Of a stretch of DNA of 64,000 bases, positions 33,660-41,691 are shown in pieces. This DNA comes from JAJZXY01 sp046706185 (lineage in GTDB: Archaea; Thermoplasmatota; Thermoplasmata; Sysuiplasmatales; Sysuiplasmataceae), in the NCBI GenBank assembly GCA_046706185.1, contig JBJKPR010000053.1, forward strand, positions 15,098-79,097, given 5' to 3'. The notes under the pieces were generated by a model. The model was not told the DNA's origin. It made no database searches and worked only from the letters and a program-made list of their open reading frames with translations. The position numbers and the translations under genes were made by a program. How positions within the stretch are numbered: position 1 is the stretch's first letter; each line of letters opens with the position of its first letter.

Positions 33660-34805
33660 TTACGCCGACAGTTCTTGAGTTCTGTCTGTCTTTTCCCACG
33701 TGAACTCCGGTTCCTGCCTTCCGAAGTGCCCATAGCAGGAGGTCTTCCTGTAGATGGGGCGGCGCAGGTCGAGATCCCTTATTATTGCGCCAGGCCGGAA
33801 GTTGAATATCCGTCTGACATGCTCCTCAAGCAGCTCATCCTCCATCTTCCCAGTCCCAAGCGTGTCTATCATGAGGGAAACGGGTGAGGAGACGCCTATT
33901 GCGTACGCGAGCTGAAGGACACATTTTGATGCAAGCCCCGCACTGACCACATTCTTCGCAACGTACCTGGCCATGTAGCTGCCGGACCTGTCCACCTTAG
34001 TGGGATCCTTTCCTGAAAAACAGCCCCCGCCGTGAGAACCGAAACCGCCGTAGCTGTCCACCACAATCTTCCTGCCTGTGAGGCCAGTGTCCGCCCTGGT
34101 CCCGCCTATAACGAACCTGCCCGTTTCGTTGATGAAGTACCTAGTGCTCGAATCCACCATCCCTTCAGGCAGTGAGGGAACGATCACCTCGCTGATGACA
34201 TCTCTCCTCAGTCTGTCCATGTTCACTTCCTCCGTGTGCTGGGCGGCGACAACCACGGCGCCGACATGAACCGGCTTCCCGTCTCTGTAGTCCACTGTGA
34301 CCTGCGATTTGCCATCAGGCCTGAGGTAGGGAAGCGAGCCGTTCTTCCTTATCGATGCCAGCCTTCTCGATATGCCGTGAGCGAGGAGTATTGGCATGGG
34401 CATGAGAGCATCTGTCTCATCCGAAGCATAACCGAACATTATGCCCTGATCTCCGGCACCCATTTCCTCCCCCGGCCTGTTGACACCGACTGAAATGTCT
34501 GGCGACTGCTCCTCGATCGAAACGAGAACGCCGCAGGTCTTCCAGTCTATTCCGTCCCTGGCGTTGTCCAGCCCTATCTCGCGCAATACGTCCCTTACAA
34601 CCGAAGAGTAGTCAATTCTTGCCGAGGTCGTTATCTGCCCTGTAAGTATCACTGTCCCCTGCAGAAGCATCGTCTCGCAGTCGACCTTGGAATTTCTGTC
34701 CTCGGCGATTGCTGTGTCAAGTATTGCATCCGATATCTGATCGGCCACCTTGTCTGGATGCCCTTCGGTGACAGACTCTGATGTAAAGCTGAAGTTTTTT
34801 GGCAA
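33660..34805 (-). CDS. metK: S-adenosylmethionine synthetase, bacterial/eukaryal type
   Basis: A 381-residue enzyme making SAM from methionine and ATP. It has the standard MetK blocks of bacteria and eukaryotes: FTSESVTEGHPDKVADQISD with the catalytic His and Asp, GAGDQGIMFGYA (about residues 116-127), and GGFGSHGGGCFSGKDPTKVDRS. Most archaea use a very different MAT family, so this points to gene transfer at some time. It starts with TTG at 34805, with AAGGGG about 10 nt upstream. Codon use looks like the neighbours, so transfer is not recent. It is divergent from the DUF1697 gene, another largely bacterial family. Confidence 0.95.
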   Translation of the reverse strand: MPKNFSFTSESVTEGHPDKVADQISDAILDTAIAEDRNSKVDCETMLLQGTVILTGQITTSARIDYSSVVRDVLREIGLDNARDGIDWKTCGVLVSIEEQSPDISVGVNRPGEEMGAGDQGIMFGYASDETDALMPMPILLAHGISRRLASIRKNGSLPYLRPDGKSQVTVDYRDGKPVHVGAVVVAAQHTEEVNMDRLRRDVISEVIVPSLPEGMVDSSTRYFINETGRFVIGGTRADTGLTGRKIVVDSYGGFGSHGGGCFSGKDPTKVDRSGSYMARYVAKNVVSAGLASKCVLQLAYAIGVSSPVSLMIDTLGTGKMEDELLEEHVRRIFNFRPGAIIRDLDLRRPIYRKTSCYGHFGRQEPEFTWEKTDRTQELSA

Positions 34806-34948
34806 ATTTGTTTACCCCTTCTACTGTATTGCGTTACAGCCGTATATTGAATGCCTCTTTCCAGAATGCTCAGCCGTCTTCAGAGATGGATGCCGGCCTC
34901 CCTCCGGCAAATACAAGGTTGAGATGGGCATTGCGGTTACGTCAGACA

Positions 34949-35479
34949 GTGAGCACATACGTCGCCTTGCTTCGCGCCGTCAACGTGGGCGGAAACAAAT
35001 TGAGGATGGAAGATGCCAGGGGAATCTTCTCTTCCGCCGGCGCCATGAACGTTCGCACATACAGGCAGAGCGGTAACGTGGTGTTCTGCTTCGACGGGGG
35101 AGGGGTTGACAGGTTGCTTGGCGTTATTGCTGATCGGCTCCTTGAAAGCGTTGGATTGAAGACTGCCATACTCTCAAGGACAGCGGACGAACTCAGGAAG
35201 GTGATTGCCTGCCTTCCCTTCAGTGGCGCAGGCGAAAGCAAACTGCATGTGACCTTTCTGTCATCCCGGCCACATCGGTTTTCCACCGAAGAGATTGAAG
35301 GTGCGTGTACTGGTGATGAAAAATACCTCCTGGCTGGCAGGGAGATTTACCTGTACTGTCCTTATGGCTACGGGAGAACCAAGCTTACAAACAACTTCTT
35401 TGAGAAAGAGCTTGGTGTCCAGGCTACAACACGCAACTGGAGAACCGTGCGTGCGTTGTCATCTATTTCTGACGATTGA
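34949..35479 (+). CDS. DUF1697 family protein
   Basis: A 176-residue protein matching DUF1697: the opening STYVALLRAVNVGGNKLRMED, then RTYRQSGNVVF, and the C-terminal GRTKLTNNFFEKELGVQATTRNWRTV. The family is mostly bacterial and its function is unknown. The GTG at 34949 is chosen because homology begins there; the frame remains open further upstream to 34799, inside metK, without family sequence. An aaatacaa TATA-like element lies about 37 bp upstream. Confidence 0.85.
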   Translation: MSTYVALLRAVNVGGNKLRMEDARGIFSSAGAMNVRTYRQSGNVVFCFDGGGVDRLLGVIADRLLESVGLKTAILSRTADELRKVIACLPFSGAGESKLHVTFLSSRPHRFSTEEIEGACTGDEKYLLAGREIYLYCPYGYGRTKLTNNFFEKELGVQATTRNWRTVRALSSISDD

Positions 35480-35592
35480 CGCAGCGTGCAGATGAGCAAT
35501 ACCAGTCATACGTTGAATCAACATTGGTAAAAAAACAAAGACATTTGTACCAGGGCAGTGTCGATTGAACGGAGGGCGTGTGTGATGGAGCG

Positions 35593-36369
35593 ATGCTTGA
35601 AATGAAACTCGTACCCGCAGTTCCGCTCGCAATTCCACTGAACTTTGGCAGCCTGCAGGTGGCTCTCCTTGCAGTGGAACTTGCACTGCTCGCTGCAACG
35701 GTCGTGCTGATATTCGCCACACGCAGGGAATTGAAGGCACGAGATGCGCTTATGCAGCATGTGTCAATGGCCACAGAAGCGATTACAAGGCAGGAGTACT
35801 TCGAGACAGTTATTGCAGCCATACGGTCCAGCAGACGACAGATATGCGCAGTTGTGACTGGAACAAACCCCTCCCCTGAAGAGGCTGAGGTCCTGAAGGT
35901 CATAATGGACACTGTCAAGCAGGCATGCTCTGACGGTGTCCAGATACGCTATCTGCTTCCCAGTTCTCCTGACAGGCTCGAAATGGCAAGGAGGTACAGG
36001 CTGGCGGGTGCCGAGGTGATGTTTCACCCCGACCTTCTCGTCAACGATGCACGTTTCATGATAGTGGATGACAGGGCAGTGATAATAGGCGTACCGGCGC
36101 AGGATGGAAGGAGCATGCCGACAAAGCACGGGCACAGCATAGCCTCGGAAAGCATTGCACACGTGTTCAGGGAGAGGTTCGAAAAGCAGTGGCATTCCGC
36201 AGACGCAATTTCATATACTGACTTCCTCTCGGAGCTAGTGACCAAAGCCAGGCGCTTCAATCCAGAGGTGTCTTCCGATGTGATTGCGCACAATCTGAGG
36301 ATCGCAAAGGAGGACATAGAGCACGCCGAATCTGCGTCGCATGAAAGGCAGTTCGGGAGCACGGCATGA
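35593..36369 (+). CDS. membrane-anchored PLD-like domain protein
   Basis: A 258-residue protein. One membrane helix lies at about residues 17-42 (VALLAVELALLAATVVLIF), then a short linker helix. About residues 60-225 resemble a phospholipase D-like fold as found in TrmB-type and HKD proteins: IRYLLPSSPDRLEMARRY, GAEVMFHPDLL, then FMIVDDRAVIIGVP and a HGHSIASESIAHVF segment. The full HxKx4D catalytic motif is missing, so it may only bind a ligand. The start is uncertain: GTG 35578, ATG 35593 and ATG 35602 are all possible. Confidence 0.7.
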   Translation: MLEMKLVPAVPLAIPLNFGSLQVALLAVELALLAATVVLIFATRRELKARDALMQHVSMATEAITRQEYFETVIAAIRSSRRQICAVVTGTNPSPEEAEVLKVIMDTVKQACSDGVQIRYLLPSSPDRLEMARRYRLAGAEVMFHPDLLVNDARFMIVDDRAVIIGVPAQDGRSMPTKHGHSIASESIAHVFRERFEKQWHSADAISYTDFLSELVTKARRFNPEVSSDVIAHNLRIAKEDIEHAESASHERQFGSTA

Positions 36370-36714
36370 CATTCAGTGACTGCTGTCTGCACAGCCAACC
36401 TTGGAGAAGAATGGGAGGCACAGGCATGATAGCCTTCGCCACATAGAGCCGCCCACAGTCGGAGGGAAGGAAGAGTTGAGAACGGAAAGGATCGAACATG
36501 GCAGTGTAAACCCTCCCGCGCATACGAATCAGAAACGAGTCACCCGGCACCGGCTCATAGTCTCGGTTCCCTATCGACGAGCCGGCCCCGACAACGGTGT
36601 TTTGGATACATCCCTTCAGGCGAAAGTTGGATTTGTACGCAATATGCACAACCGCAACACAGCAGACACGCGCTATGACACAAAGAGCCTGGAAACAAGT
36701 TCAAATACGGAGAG
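36370..36714. other. intergenic region without a convincing gene
   Basis: About 345 bp between the PLD-like gene and tRNA-Gln. Frames on both strands are open for about 120 codons, but one runs through the tRNA gene and the other through the PLD-like gene in antisense, and neither shows protein-family features. Transcription from the tRNA promoter would run into this region on the minus strand. Confidence 0.45.
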
Positions 36715-36787
36715 TAGCCCCGGGCAGATTCGAACTGCCGTCGCAAGATCCAGAGTCTCGCATGATTGACCGCTACACTACGGGGCT
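36715..36787 (-). tRNA. tRNA-Gln (anticodon CTG)
   Basis: A 73-nt cloverleaf on the minus strand. The acceptor stem pairs AGCCCCG with CGGGGCT, with A as base 73. The anticodon stem is CGAGA/TCTTG around loop CTCTGGA, giving anticodon CTG. The T arm is GGCAG-TTCGAAT-CTGCC. CCA is not encoded and must be added. A TATA-like TTTTATTTAC (36818-36828 on this strand) lies about 37 bp upstream. No intron is present. Confidence 0.95.
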
Positions 36788-36984
36788 AATACGAGTGCGC
36801 ACTACAATCGAAATAGTAAATAAAACTAATCCAAAGGGCTGCAGCGGTCTTCCTGCGGGAGTGCCGACTGGAGTCAGGGGCAGGGAGCGGATACTGCCTG
36901 CGGCAATCAGGGTAACGTGAAGAACCATGGGGGCCTGACAACGGCCGGTAAAGGATTAATAAAACACTCCCTGTTGTTGGTACC

Positions 36985-37431
36985 ATGCTGGATCCTGATG
37001 CTGAAAGTGCAAAGTCGCTGACACTCGCAGCTATCATAATCCAAGCCGCGTTCTCTGCTGTCGGCGTCCTTATGGTCCTGATGTTCACCACATTCTACCT
37101 GACCTACGCGCCATCGCTGCCGGCTGGCCAGACGGGCACGACAATGCCAGTTTTCCTGCCGGGAATTTTCGTGGCTGCCTTCGGCTTCTCCTTTTCAATC
37201 GGCCTGCTGTGGATACTCCTTGACTATTTTCTGATTTACAAGAAACTCGCAGAGGGAAGGGTCGCCGAGGCGGAGACACCTGGCATAGTCCTCGGCATAG
37301 CACAGCTGGTCTTGGGAGGACTGATATCGGGCATAATGCTGATAGTGGCGTATGTCAAGATACGGGATTCAAGGACAAGATATCCACAGAGGTACGGATA
37401 CACACAACCCCCGACTCCTCCGGCGTACTGA
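36985..37431 (+). CDS. small multi-TM protein, paralogue B
   Basis: A 148-residue protein with about four hydrophobic helices, paralogous to the protein at 33178-33573. The shared blocks are WILLDYFLIYKKLAEGRV, AETPGIVLGIAQLVLGG and IVAYVKIRDS. It differs by a longer first outer loop (PSLPAGQTGTTMPV) and a Pro/Tyr-rich C-terminal tail (YGYTQPPTPPAY). A TATA-like ttaataaa (36956-36963) lies about 26 bp before the ATG, giving a leaderless transcript. Function unknown. Confidence 0.8.
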   Translation: MLDPDAESAKSLTLAAIIIQAAFSAVGVLMVLMFTTFYLTYAPSLPAGQTGTTMPVFLPGIFVAAFGFSFSIGLLWILLDYFLIYKKLAEGRVAEAETPGIVLGIAQLVLGGLISGIMLIVAYVKIRDSRTRYPQRYGYTQPPTPPAY

Positions 37432-37458
37432 GGTAAGGGGGAAGAGGAGGTCTTCGGA

Positions 37459-37947
37459 ATGGCTCTGAACATAGAAACGGTAGATATAGAGACGGCGGAA
37501 AACTCGAACACGATCATAGCGCAGGCGCATTTCATAAAAACTGTCGAGGATGTATACGAGGCTCTCGTGTCAAGCGCACCCGGAATAAGGTTCGGTCTTG
37601 CCTTCAACGAGGCGTCAGGGCCCTGCCTGGTGAGGACAGATGGAAATGATGAGAAGCTGGTCGGCCTGGCTGCACGAAATGCGCTCAGAATAGGCGCCGG
37701 GCATCTGCTGGTGATCGCGATAGAAAATGCTTTTCCGATAAACGTCATGAACGCTCTGAGGTCTGTCCATGAGGTTACAACAATCTACTGTGCAACATCA
37801 AATCCGCTGAAGGCAGTTGTCCTCAGGGAAGGAGGGGGCGCGGCACTGATTGGGGTCATCGACGGCAAGTCACCCACGGGCGTGGAGTCACCTGCAGACA
37901 AGAAAGACAGGCACGATTTCCTGAGAAGGATAGGATACAAGAGGTAG
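37459..37947 (+). CDS. adenosine-specific kinase family protein (DUF355)
   Basis: A 162-residue protein of the DUF355 family, annotated as adenosine-specific kinase after a structure-guided study of an archaeal member. Seen are the conserved FGLAFNEASGPCLVR (about residues 44-58), NPLKAVV, and the C-terminal IGVIDGKSPTGVE followed by FLRRIGYKR. GGAGGTC about 7 nt before the ATG is a strong ribosome-binding site. It converges on the dehydratase gene with no gap. The physiological role is not well settled. Confidence 0.9.
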   Translation: MALNIETVDIETAENSNTIIAQAHFIKTVEDVYEALVSSAPGIRFGLAFNEASGPCLVRTDGNDEKLVGLAARNALRIGAGHLLVIAIENAFPINVMNALRSVHEVTTIYCATSNPLKAVVLREGGGAALIGVIDGKSPTGVESPADKKDRHDFLRRIGYKR

Positions 37948-38892
37948 TCACTGCACCCCGGCAACATGCTTCAGAACTGTGTCAGAGACGTTGCCGCCCG
38001 TGATTATCAGCGCAACGCTCTTCACGCCCTCGTTACCCAGCTCCCGACCGTACTTCAGAAGAGCGGCGACCGTTGAAGCACTGGCCGGCTCCATCAGTAT
38101 GTGGGATGAGCGCCACATGTCTGAAACCGCATCCAGTATCTCTGCATCAGTTACTGTGAAAATATCTCTGACTCTTTCGCGCACAATTGCGACATTGACT
38201 TCGCCCGGTGTGGAGACCATGATGCCGTCTGCAACCGTTTCTGACCTCGAAGTCACCGGCCTTCCCTCCTTCACCGACAGCCTCATAGACTGTGCCCCCT
38301 CTGCCTGGACACCGAATATCGCCGTTGAAGAAATGCCGGAGTAGGAGAGAGCTATACCTGATATCAGACCGCCGCCGCCTATGGGGCAGAGAACTGCGTC
38401 GACCTTCTTCTGTTCCTGAAGCTCAAGACCGATGGTACCCTGTCCCCCTATGATCTCCGGATCGTCGAAGGAGGGTATCAGCGGTATGCCATGTTCCGCG
38501 GAGTAGGCGCGGGCATATCGTATCCTCTCGTCCGATGTCGTTCCAGCGAATGCCACCTCGGCGCCCATGTCCCTTATCATCTGGAGCTTCGACTGGTTTA
38601 CATTCTCAGGCAGGACAATAACCGCCCTTTTCCCTAGCACCGCCGCCATATATGCCACTGCTATCCCGTGATTGCCGGACGAGGCGGTTATGATGCTGTC
38701 GTCACTCATCCTCGAGATCTTGTTGGCCGCTCCCCTGATCTTGAAAGAATGCACTGGCTGGTACAGTTCGAGCTTGAGGCTTACGTCGATCCCTGCCATT
38801 TTCGTCAGATGGAAATCCATGTAGAGCGGGGTCTTTATGCAGTAACCGTACACGACCTTCGACGCCTCTACAACTACTTCCTTCCCGATCAT
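37948..38892 (-). CDS. threonine/serine dehydratase (PLP fold type II)
   Basis: A 314-residue PLP enzyme of the threonine/serine ammonia-lyase family. The PLP lysine lies in QPVHSFKIRGAANK, followed by the SSGNHG loop (ASSGNHGIAVAYMAA) and the phosphate-binding glycine loop IGGGGLISGIALS. There is no C-terminal ACT domain, so it is probably a catabolic or racemase-like member, not the feedback-controlled biosynthetic IlvA. Serine racemase is an alternative. ATG 38892 is preferred over an upstream start at 38934 because a TATA-like CTTTTATG (38918-38927) sits about 30 bp upstream. Confidence 0.87.
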   Translation of the reverse strand: MIGKEVVVEASKVVYGYCIKTPLYMDFHLTKMAGIDVSLKLELYQPVHSFKIRGAANKISRMSDDSIITASSGNHGIAVAYMAAVLGKRAVIVLPENVNQSKLQMIRDMGAEVAFAGTTSDERIRYARAYSAEHGIPLIPSFDDPEIIGGQGTIGLELQEQKKVDAVLCPIGGGGLISGIALSYSGISSTAIFGVQAEGAQSMRLSVKEGRPVTSRSETVADGIMVSTPGEVNVAIVRERVRDIFTVTDAEILDAVSDMWRSSHILMEPASASTVAALLKYGRELGNEGVKSVALIITGGNVSDTVLKHVAGVQ

Positions 38893-38945
38893 GGAGAGGA
38901 CAATGAACGGAACCCATTCATAAAAGCCTTGCACATATGCGTGGT

Positions 38946-39743
38946 TCAGTCCTGCCAGTCGACGCCGACAGTCTTCAGCCCGATCCTCGGGATTGATGGA
39001 AGCCTTCTCTTGTGGCGCGAGGAGTGGATCATGCCGACCACCCTCTCGACAGTCCCGACGGGAAGACCGGCCGCAGCAGCAGCCTCCTCATTGCTCTTGC
39101 CAGTTTCAATTGCATAAAGGATGCTGTCGAGCTCGTTGTACGTCAGCCCAAGCTCCCCTTCGTCCGTCTGCCCTGGCCAGAGCCCGGCGGTTGGCGTCTT
39201 TGTTATGAACACGGAAGGGAGGCCAACCTGCGATGCAAGCTCCCGCAGCTGTGTCTTGTAAAGGTCGCCAATGGGGCAGAAGTCAGATGCGCCGTCACCG
39301 AACTTCGTATAGTAGCCTGTCAGGAATTCGCTCTTGTTGCTTGTTCCGGCAACCAGCAGATGCTCTGTGTTGGCGATTGAGTAAACAAGTATCATCCTCA
39401 CCCTTGCCTTGATGTTGCCAATGGACTTCGTGTCTGAAATGCCTTCGAGCGATACAAACTGCTTCACTATATCCCCTATGGAGTACCTGTGTATATGGAC
39501 ACCAAGCGATCCTGCAAATGCGATTGCATCTTCAGCATCCTTTCCGTTTTCTGCGCTCTCAGGAAGTATTAGAACGTGAACACTTGAAGCACCGAGTGCC
39601 TCCACGCAGAGCTTGAGGGTCAATGCGGAGTCAATGCCGCCGCTGAGGTTGAGTGCAACACCCGATGCGCCGCTCTCCTCCACTTTTTCCCTGATGAATG
39701 AGATGATCTTGCCGTGGGCATCGCTGCTCAGAGTTGGTTTCAC
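38946..39743 (-). CDS. nadE: NH3-dependent NAD+ synthetase
   Basis: A 265-residue enzyme amidating nicotinic acid adenine dinucleotide to NAD+ with ammonia. The PP-loop SGGIDSAL is at about residues 34-41. Further blocks are AGTSNKSEFLTGYYTKFGDGASD and ICPIG-type FCPIGDLYKTQL, ending with PTAGLWPGQTDEGELGLTY. It lacks a glutaminase domain. The start is GTG at 39743 with a TATA-like TTTTAGATA (39765-39774) about 26 bp upstream, i.e. leaderless. Confidence 0.95.
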   Translation of the reverse strand: MKPTLSSDAHGKIISFIREKVEESGASGVALNLSGGIDSALTLKLCVEALGASSVHVLILPESAENGKDAEDAIAFAGSLGVHIHRYSIGDIVKQFVSLEGISDTKSIGNIKARVRMILVYSIANTEHLLVAGTSNKSEFLTGYYTKFGDGASDFCPIGDLYKTQLRELASQVGLPSVFITKTPTAGLWPGQTDEGELGLTYNELDSILYAIETGKSNEEAAAAAGLPVGTVERVVGMIHSSRHKRRLPSIPRIGLKTVGVDWQD

Positions 39744-39848
39744 ATTCCGGGTATTGAGGTTCTGTATCTAAAACTGTCGGGAGTGCTGCTCTGCAGGCAT
39801 TGGACACACAGCTGCATGCACCCGGCTCCCCCAGTGCATCGATCATGA

Positions 39849-39856
39849 TTAAATAC
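39849..39856 (+). promoter_or_regulatory. TATA box of tRNA-Ser
   Basis: ttaaatac centred near 39853, about 27 bp before the first base of the tRNA, so transcription should begin at or next to the mature 5' end. Confidence 0.5.
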
Positions 39857-39879
39857 GGATGTCAAATAACGATGGTTAG

Positions 39880-39976
39880 GCCGAGGTGGCCCAGCCCGGT
39901 AAGGCGCGAGCCTGGAATTCTCAACGGCAAGCTCGTGTCGCTCTGCGACTCGGGAGTTCAAATCTCCCCCTCGGCG
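39880..39976 (+). tRNA. tRNA-Ser (anticodon GGA) with a probable 12-nt intron
   Basis: A 97-nt gene; CCA is encoded at 39977-39979. Acceptor GCCGAGG pairs with CCTCGGC, base 73 is G, D stem GCC/GGC, T arm GGGAG-TTCAAAT-CTCCC, and a long variable arm GTCGC-TCT-GCGAC mark a class II tRNA-Ser. The anticodon stem CGAGC/GCTCG closes only if 12 nt are removed from the loop: CTGGAA, insert TTCTCAACGGCA, then A. That places the intron at the canonical site between bases 37 and 38 and leaves 85 nt, a normal length. Exon CTGG can pair imperfectly with intron ACGG, leaving 3-nt bulge and loop with cuts AA/T and CA/A, a relaxed splice motif. Confidence 0.9.
39925..39936 (+). other. probable tRNA intron (12 nt)
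   Basis: The 12 bases TTCTCAACGGCA lie between anticodon-loop bases 37 and 38 of tRNA-Ser(GGA). Removing them restores a 7-nt loop CTGGAAA over a perfect CGAGC/GCTCG stem. A one-base-left placement gives the same mature tRNA. Removal would need the archaeal tRNA splicing endonuclease, whose gene is not in view. Confidence 0.75.
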
Positions 39977-40010
39977 CCATGCGTGTGGAAGCTGTTTGTG
40001 TCAGTGATTG

Positions 40011-40508
40011 TTACGTCGCCCTGTCAGCAGCCTTCTTGATATTCTCGCCAGCAAGCCTGTAGAGGGACCAGTCCTTGAGTTCGGTGGCGCCGAGCTTCCC
40101 GTAGAAGCTGAGTGCCATGCTGTTCCACTTCAGCACAGACCATTCCATCCTGCCGCACTTTCTTCTCTGCGCAATCGAGGCGAGGTGTGAGAACATCCTG
40201 CCTCCCACCCCCGCGCGCCTGAACTCCTGCTTCACGAAAATGTCCTCGAGGTAGAGTGTCGGCCTGGCGAGGAATGTGGAATACGTCATGAAGTACACAG
40301 CGTAGGCAACAGCCACTCTCCCGCTGAATGCCATCAGAAGCTCGAACCTTCTCCTCTTTCCGAAGGCGTCCCTTATCAGCCTTCTCATCTCCTCCCTGCC
40401 CGGCGGTTTCAGCTTCTCATAGGATGCAAGTTCCGTAACAAGTGAAATGAACTGCTCCGTATCAGCGACTCTTGCCGCCCTTATTCTGATATCGCCATTC
40501 TTCATCAT
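40011..40508 (-). CDS. GNAT-family N-acetyltransferase
   Basis: A 165-residue acetyltransferase. The acetyl-CoA binding motif A is LYLEDIFVKQEFRRAGVGGRMF (Q/R-x-x-G-x-G/A form RRAGVGG, about residues 98-104), followed by MEWSVLKWNSMALSFYGKLG, which is typical of SSAT-like members. Substrate unknown; diamines and thialysine are substrates of close relatives. The start is ATG 40508 or the next codon, ATG 40505; AGGTG lies about 9 nt upstream. Confidence 0.85.
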   Translation of the reverse strand: MMKNGDIRIRAARVADTEQFISLVTELASYEKLKPPGREEMRRLIRDAFGKRRRFELLMAFSGRVAVAYAVYFMTYSTFLARPTLYLEDIFVKQEFRRAGVGGRMFSHLASIAQRRKCGRMEWSVLKWNSMALSFYGKLGATELKDWSLYRLAGENIKKAADRAT

Positions 40509-40606
40509 ACCCGGCACCTTTTCTGCCTGAGAACAGGGAGGGTGCATATCAGGTTAATTGTGTCTCTTGCCGCTTTCTGGAGAAGAATCCAGTTTGATGC
40601 CCCTTC

Positions 40607-40921
40607 TCATCCCTGGCGGTACTCCACTCCCTTGCCGCCCTCTGGATAGCTCCATGTTATGGCGCCCTTGCCTATGTGTTTGCACACAATAACGCACGCA
40701 CCCAGCTCGAGGCAGTCCTCTGGATGGTAGGCGATATCGCCCTTTTCATCAAGCCTGTACACCTTTGCCGGACAGATGAAAAGGCATGGTTTTGACTCGC
40801 AGGTACGGCATACCTGTGTATCTACCTTGATGAAGTCGTTGCTGCCAAAGTCGTAGGTGTCCACACCAATCCGCTCTTCTACGGAAAGCCTCTTGGTCTC
40901 CTGCCCGGCAGGCTCAGCCAT
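40607..40921 (-). CDS. fixX: FixX-type ferredoxin-like protein
   Basis: A 104-residue ferredoxin-like protein of the FixX family, the electron-carrying partner of the FixABC/ETF complex and its quinone oxidoreductase. Cysteines lie in VCRTCESKPCLFICPAKVY and CLELGACVIVCKHIGKGA, followed by the conserved ITWSYPEGGKGVEYR end. ATG 40921 is chosen over an upstream start at 40981, as TTTATTTC (about 40944-40952) lies 28 bp upstream. FixA, FixB and FixC are not next to it here, so it acts with partners encoded elsewhere. Confidence 0.9.
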   Translation of the reverse strand: MAEPAGQETKRLSVEERIGVDTYDFGSNDFIKVDTQVCRTCESKPCLFICPAKVYRLDEKGDIAYHPEDCLELGACVIVCKHIGKGAITWSYPEGGKGVEYRQG

Positions 40922-41045
40922 GGGCTGTTGTAAGAGTTGCTTCTGAAATAAACCTTCCGTAGAGGGATGGCGGAATGACACCGGAGGGGAGAAAAGTCCG
41001 ACGTGTCAGGCGTTCAATTTCGTGAAACAACAGCTGCCAGGGAAC

Positions 41046-41681
41046 CTACAGCCTTGAGGTAAGAAGCGAAACTGCCGTCCATGCCATGAGCCTTTCGCTG
41101 TACAGCGACATCTCCTCGAACTCAACGCCGTTGAGGTCAGAGAAAAAATCACCGTGAGGGAAACCTCCAACCACGAGGTTCGCTCCCTCGAGTACACCGT
41201 AGTCAGCAACAGGCCTCCCCTTTTCTGTCAGAATTATCGTCCTTCCGCCCAGCCTTGTAAGCAGCCCTGCGAGGTTCTCCCTCGAGACACGGACGAGCAC
41301 CTTCCCGTCGGTTACCACGCTTCCTGAGGTGAGGGCACTTTCCATGAGCCCCTGAAACCTGCTGAAGCTCTTTGGAAGCTTGACCTCTGGGCTGAACTCC
41401 ATTACGAAGCTGCCTCTTGCATGGACGTAAGTCCGCAGCCTGCCTTCCCTGCTTGGAATCGAATCGAGAGCGAGCAGAAGGCAGAAATGGGCTATGTCCG
41501 CCCTGCCTCGCCTTCCGCCGTTCTGAAGAGAGCGCATTGCCGCGTAATGAAGGCTCGAATCGAGCAGACACTCCTGTGGCTTCTTGTTCCTCTTCCTCGC
41601 GCTCGCCCTCACAGTCGGATGGGACGATATGCTCTCAGGCACAAGCTCTACTTCGGAATCTGCAATGATAAGGTTTGTCAT
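41046..41681 (-). CDS. nep1: 16S rRNA pseudouridine-N1 methyltransferase Nep1 (EMG1 family)
   Basis: A 211-residue SPOUT-fold methyltransferase that methylates a pseudouridine in helix 35 of small-subunit rRNA. Family blocks are LIIADSEVELVPESISSHP at the start, LLDSSLHYAAMRSL, RRGRADIAHFCLLLAL (about residues 58-73), TYVHARG and the SAM-binding VVGGFPHGDF near the C-terminus. It starts 10 bp after the purP stop on the same strand, so they are probably cotranscribed. Confidence 0.93.
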   Translation of the reverse strand: MTNLIIADSEVELVPESISSHPTVRASARKRNKKPQECLLDSSLHYAAMRSLQNGGRRGRADIAHFCLLLALDSIPSREGRLRTYVHARGSFVMEFSPEVKLPKSFSRFQGLMESALTSGSVVTDGKVLVRVSRENLAGLLTRLGGRTIILTEKGRPVADYGVLEGANLVVGGFPHGDFFSDLNGVEFEEMSLYSERLMAWTAVSLLTSRL

Positions 41682-41691
41682 CTGCGTTGTC

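Noticed and set aside
34799..34948. 50-codon N-terminal extension of the DUF1697 gene
   Set aside because: It overlaps metK in antisense and has no DUF1697 sequence; the GTG at 34949 is a better start.
34806..34948. SAM riboswitch upstream of metK
   Set aside because: The region has only a GCCGG/CCGGC stem lying upstream of the likely TATA box; it does not match any SAM riboswitch layout I know.
36257..36649. 130-codon minus-strand frame downstream of tRNA-Gln
   Set aside because: Its last third is antisense to the PLD-like gene and the rest has no family features or promoter; treated as non-coding.
36401..36769. 122-codon plus-strand frame
   Set aside because: It reads through the tRNA-Gln gene in antisense, so coding is very unlikely.
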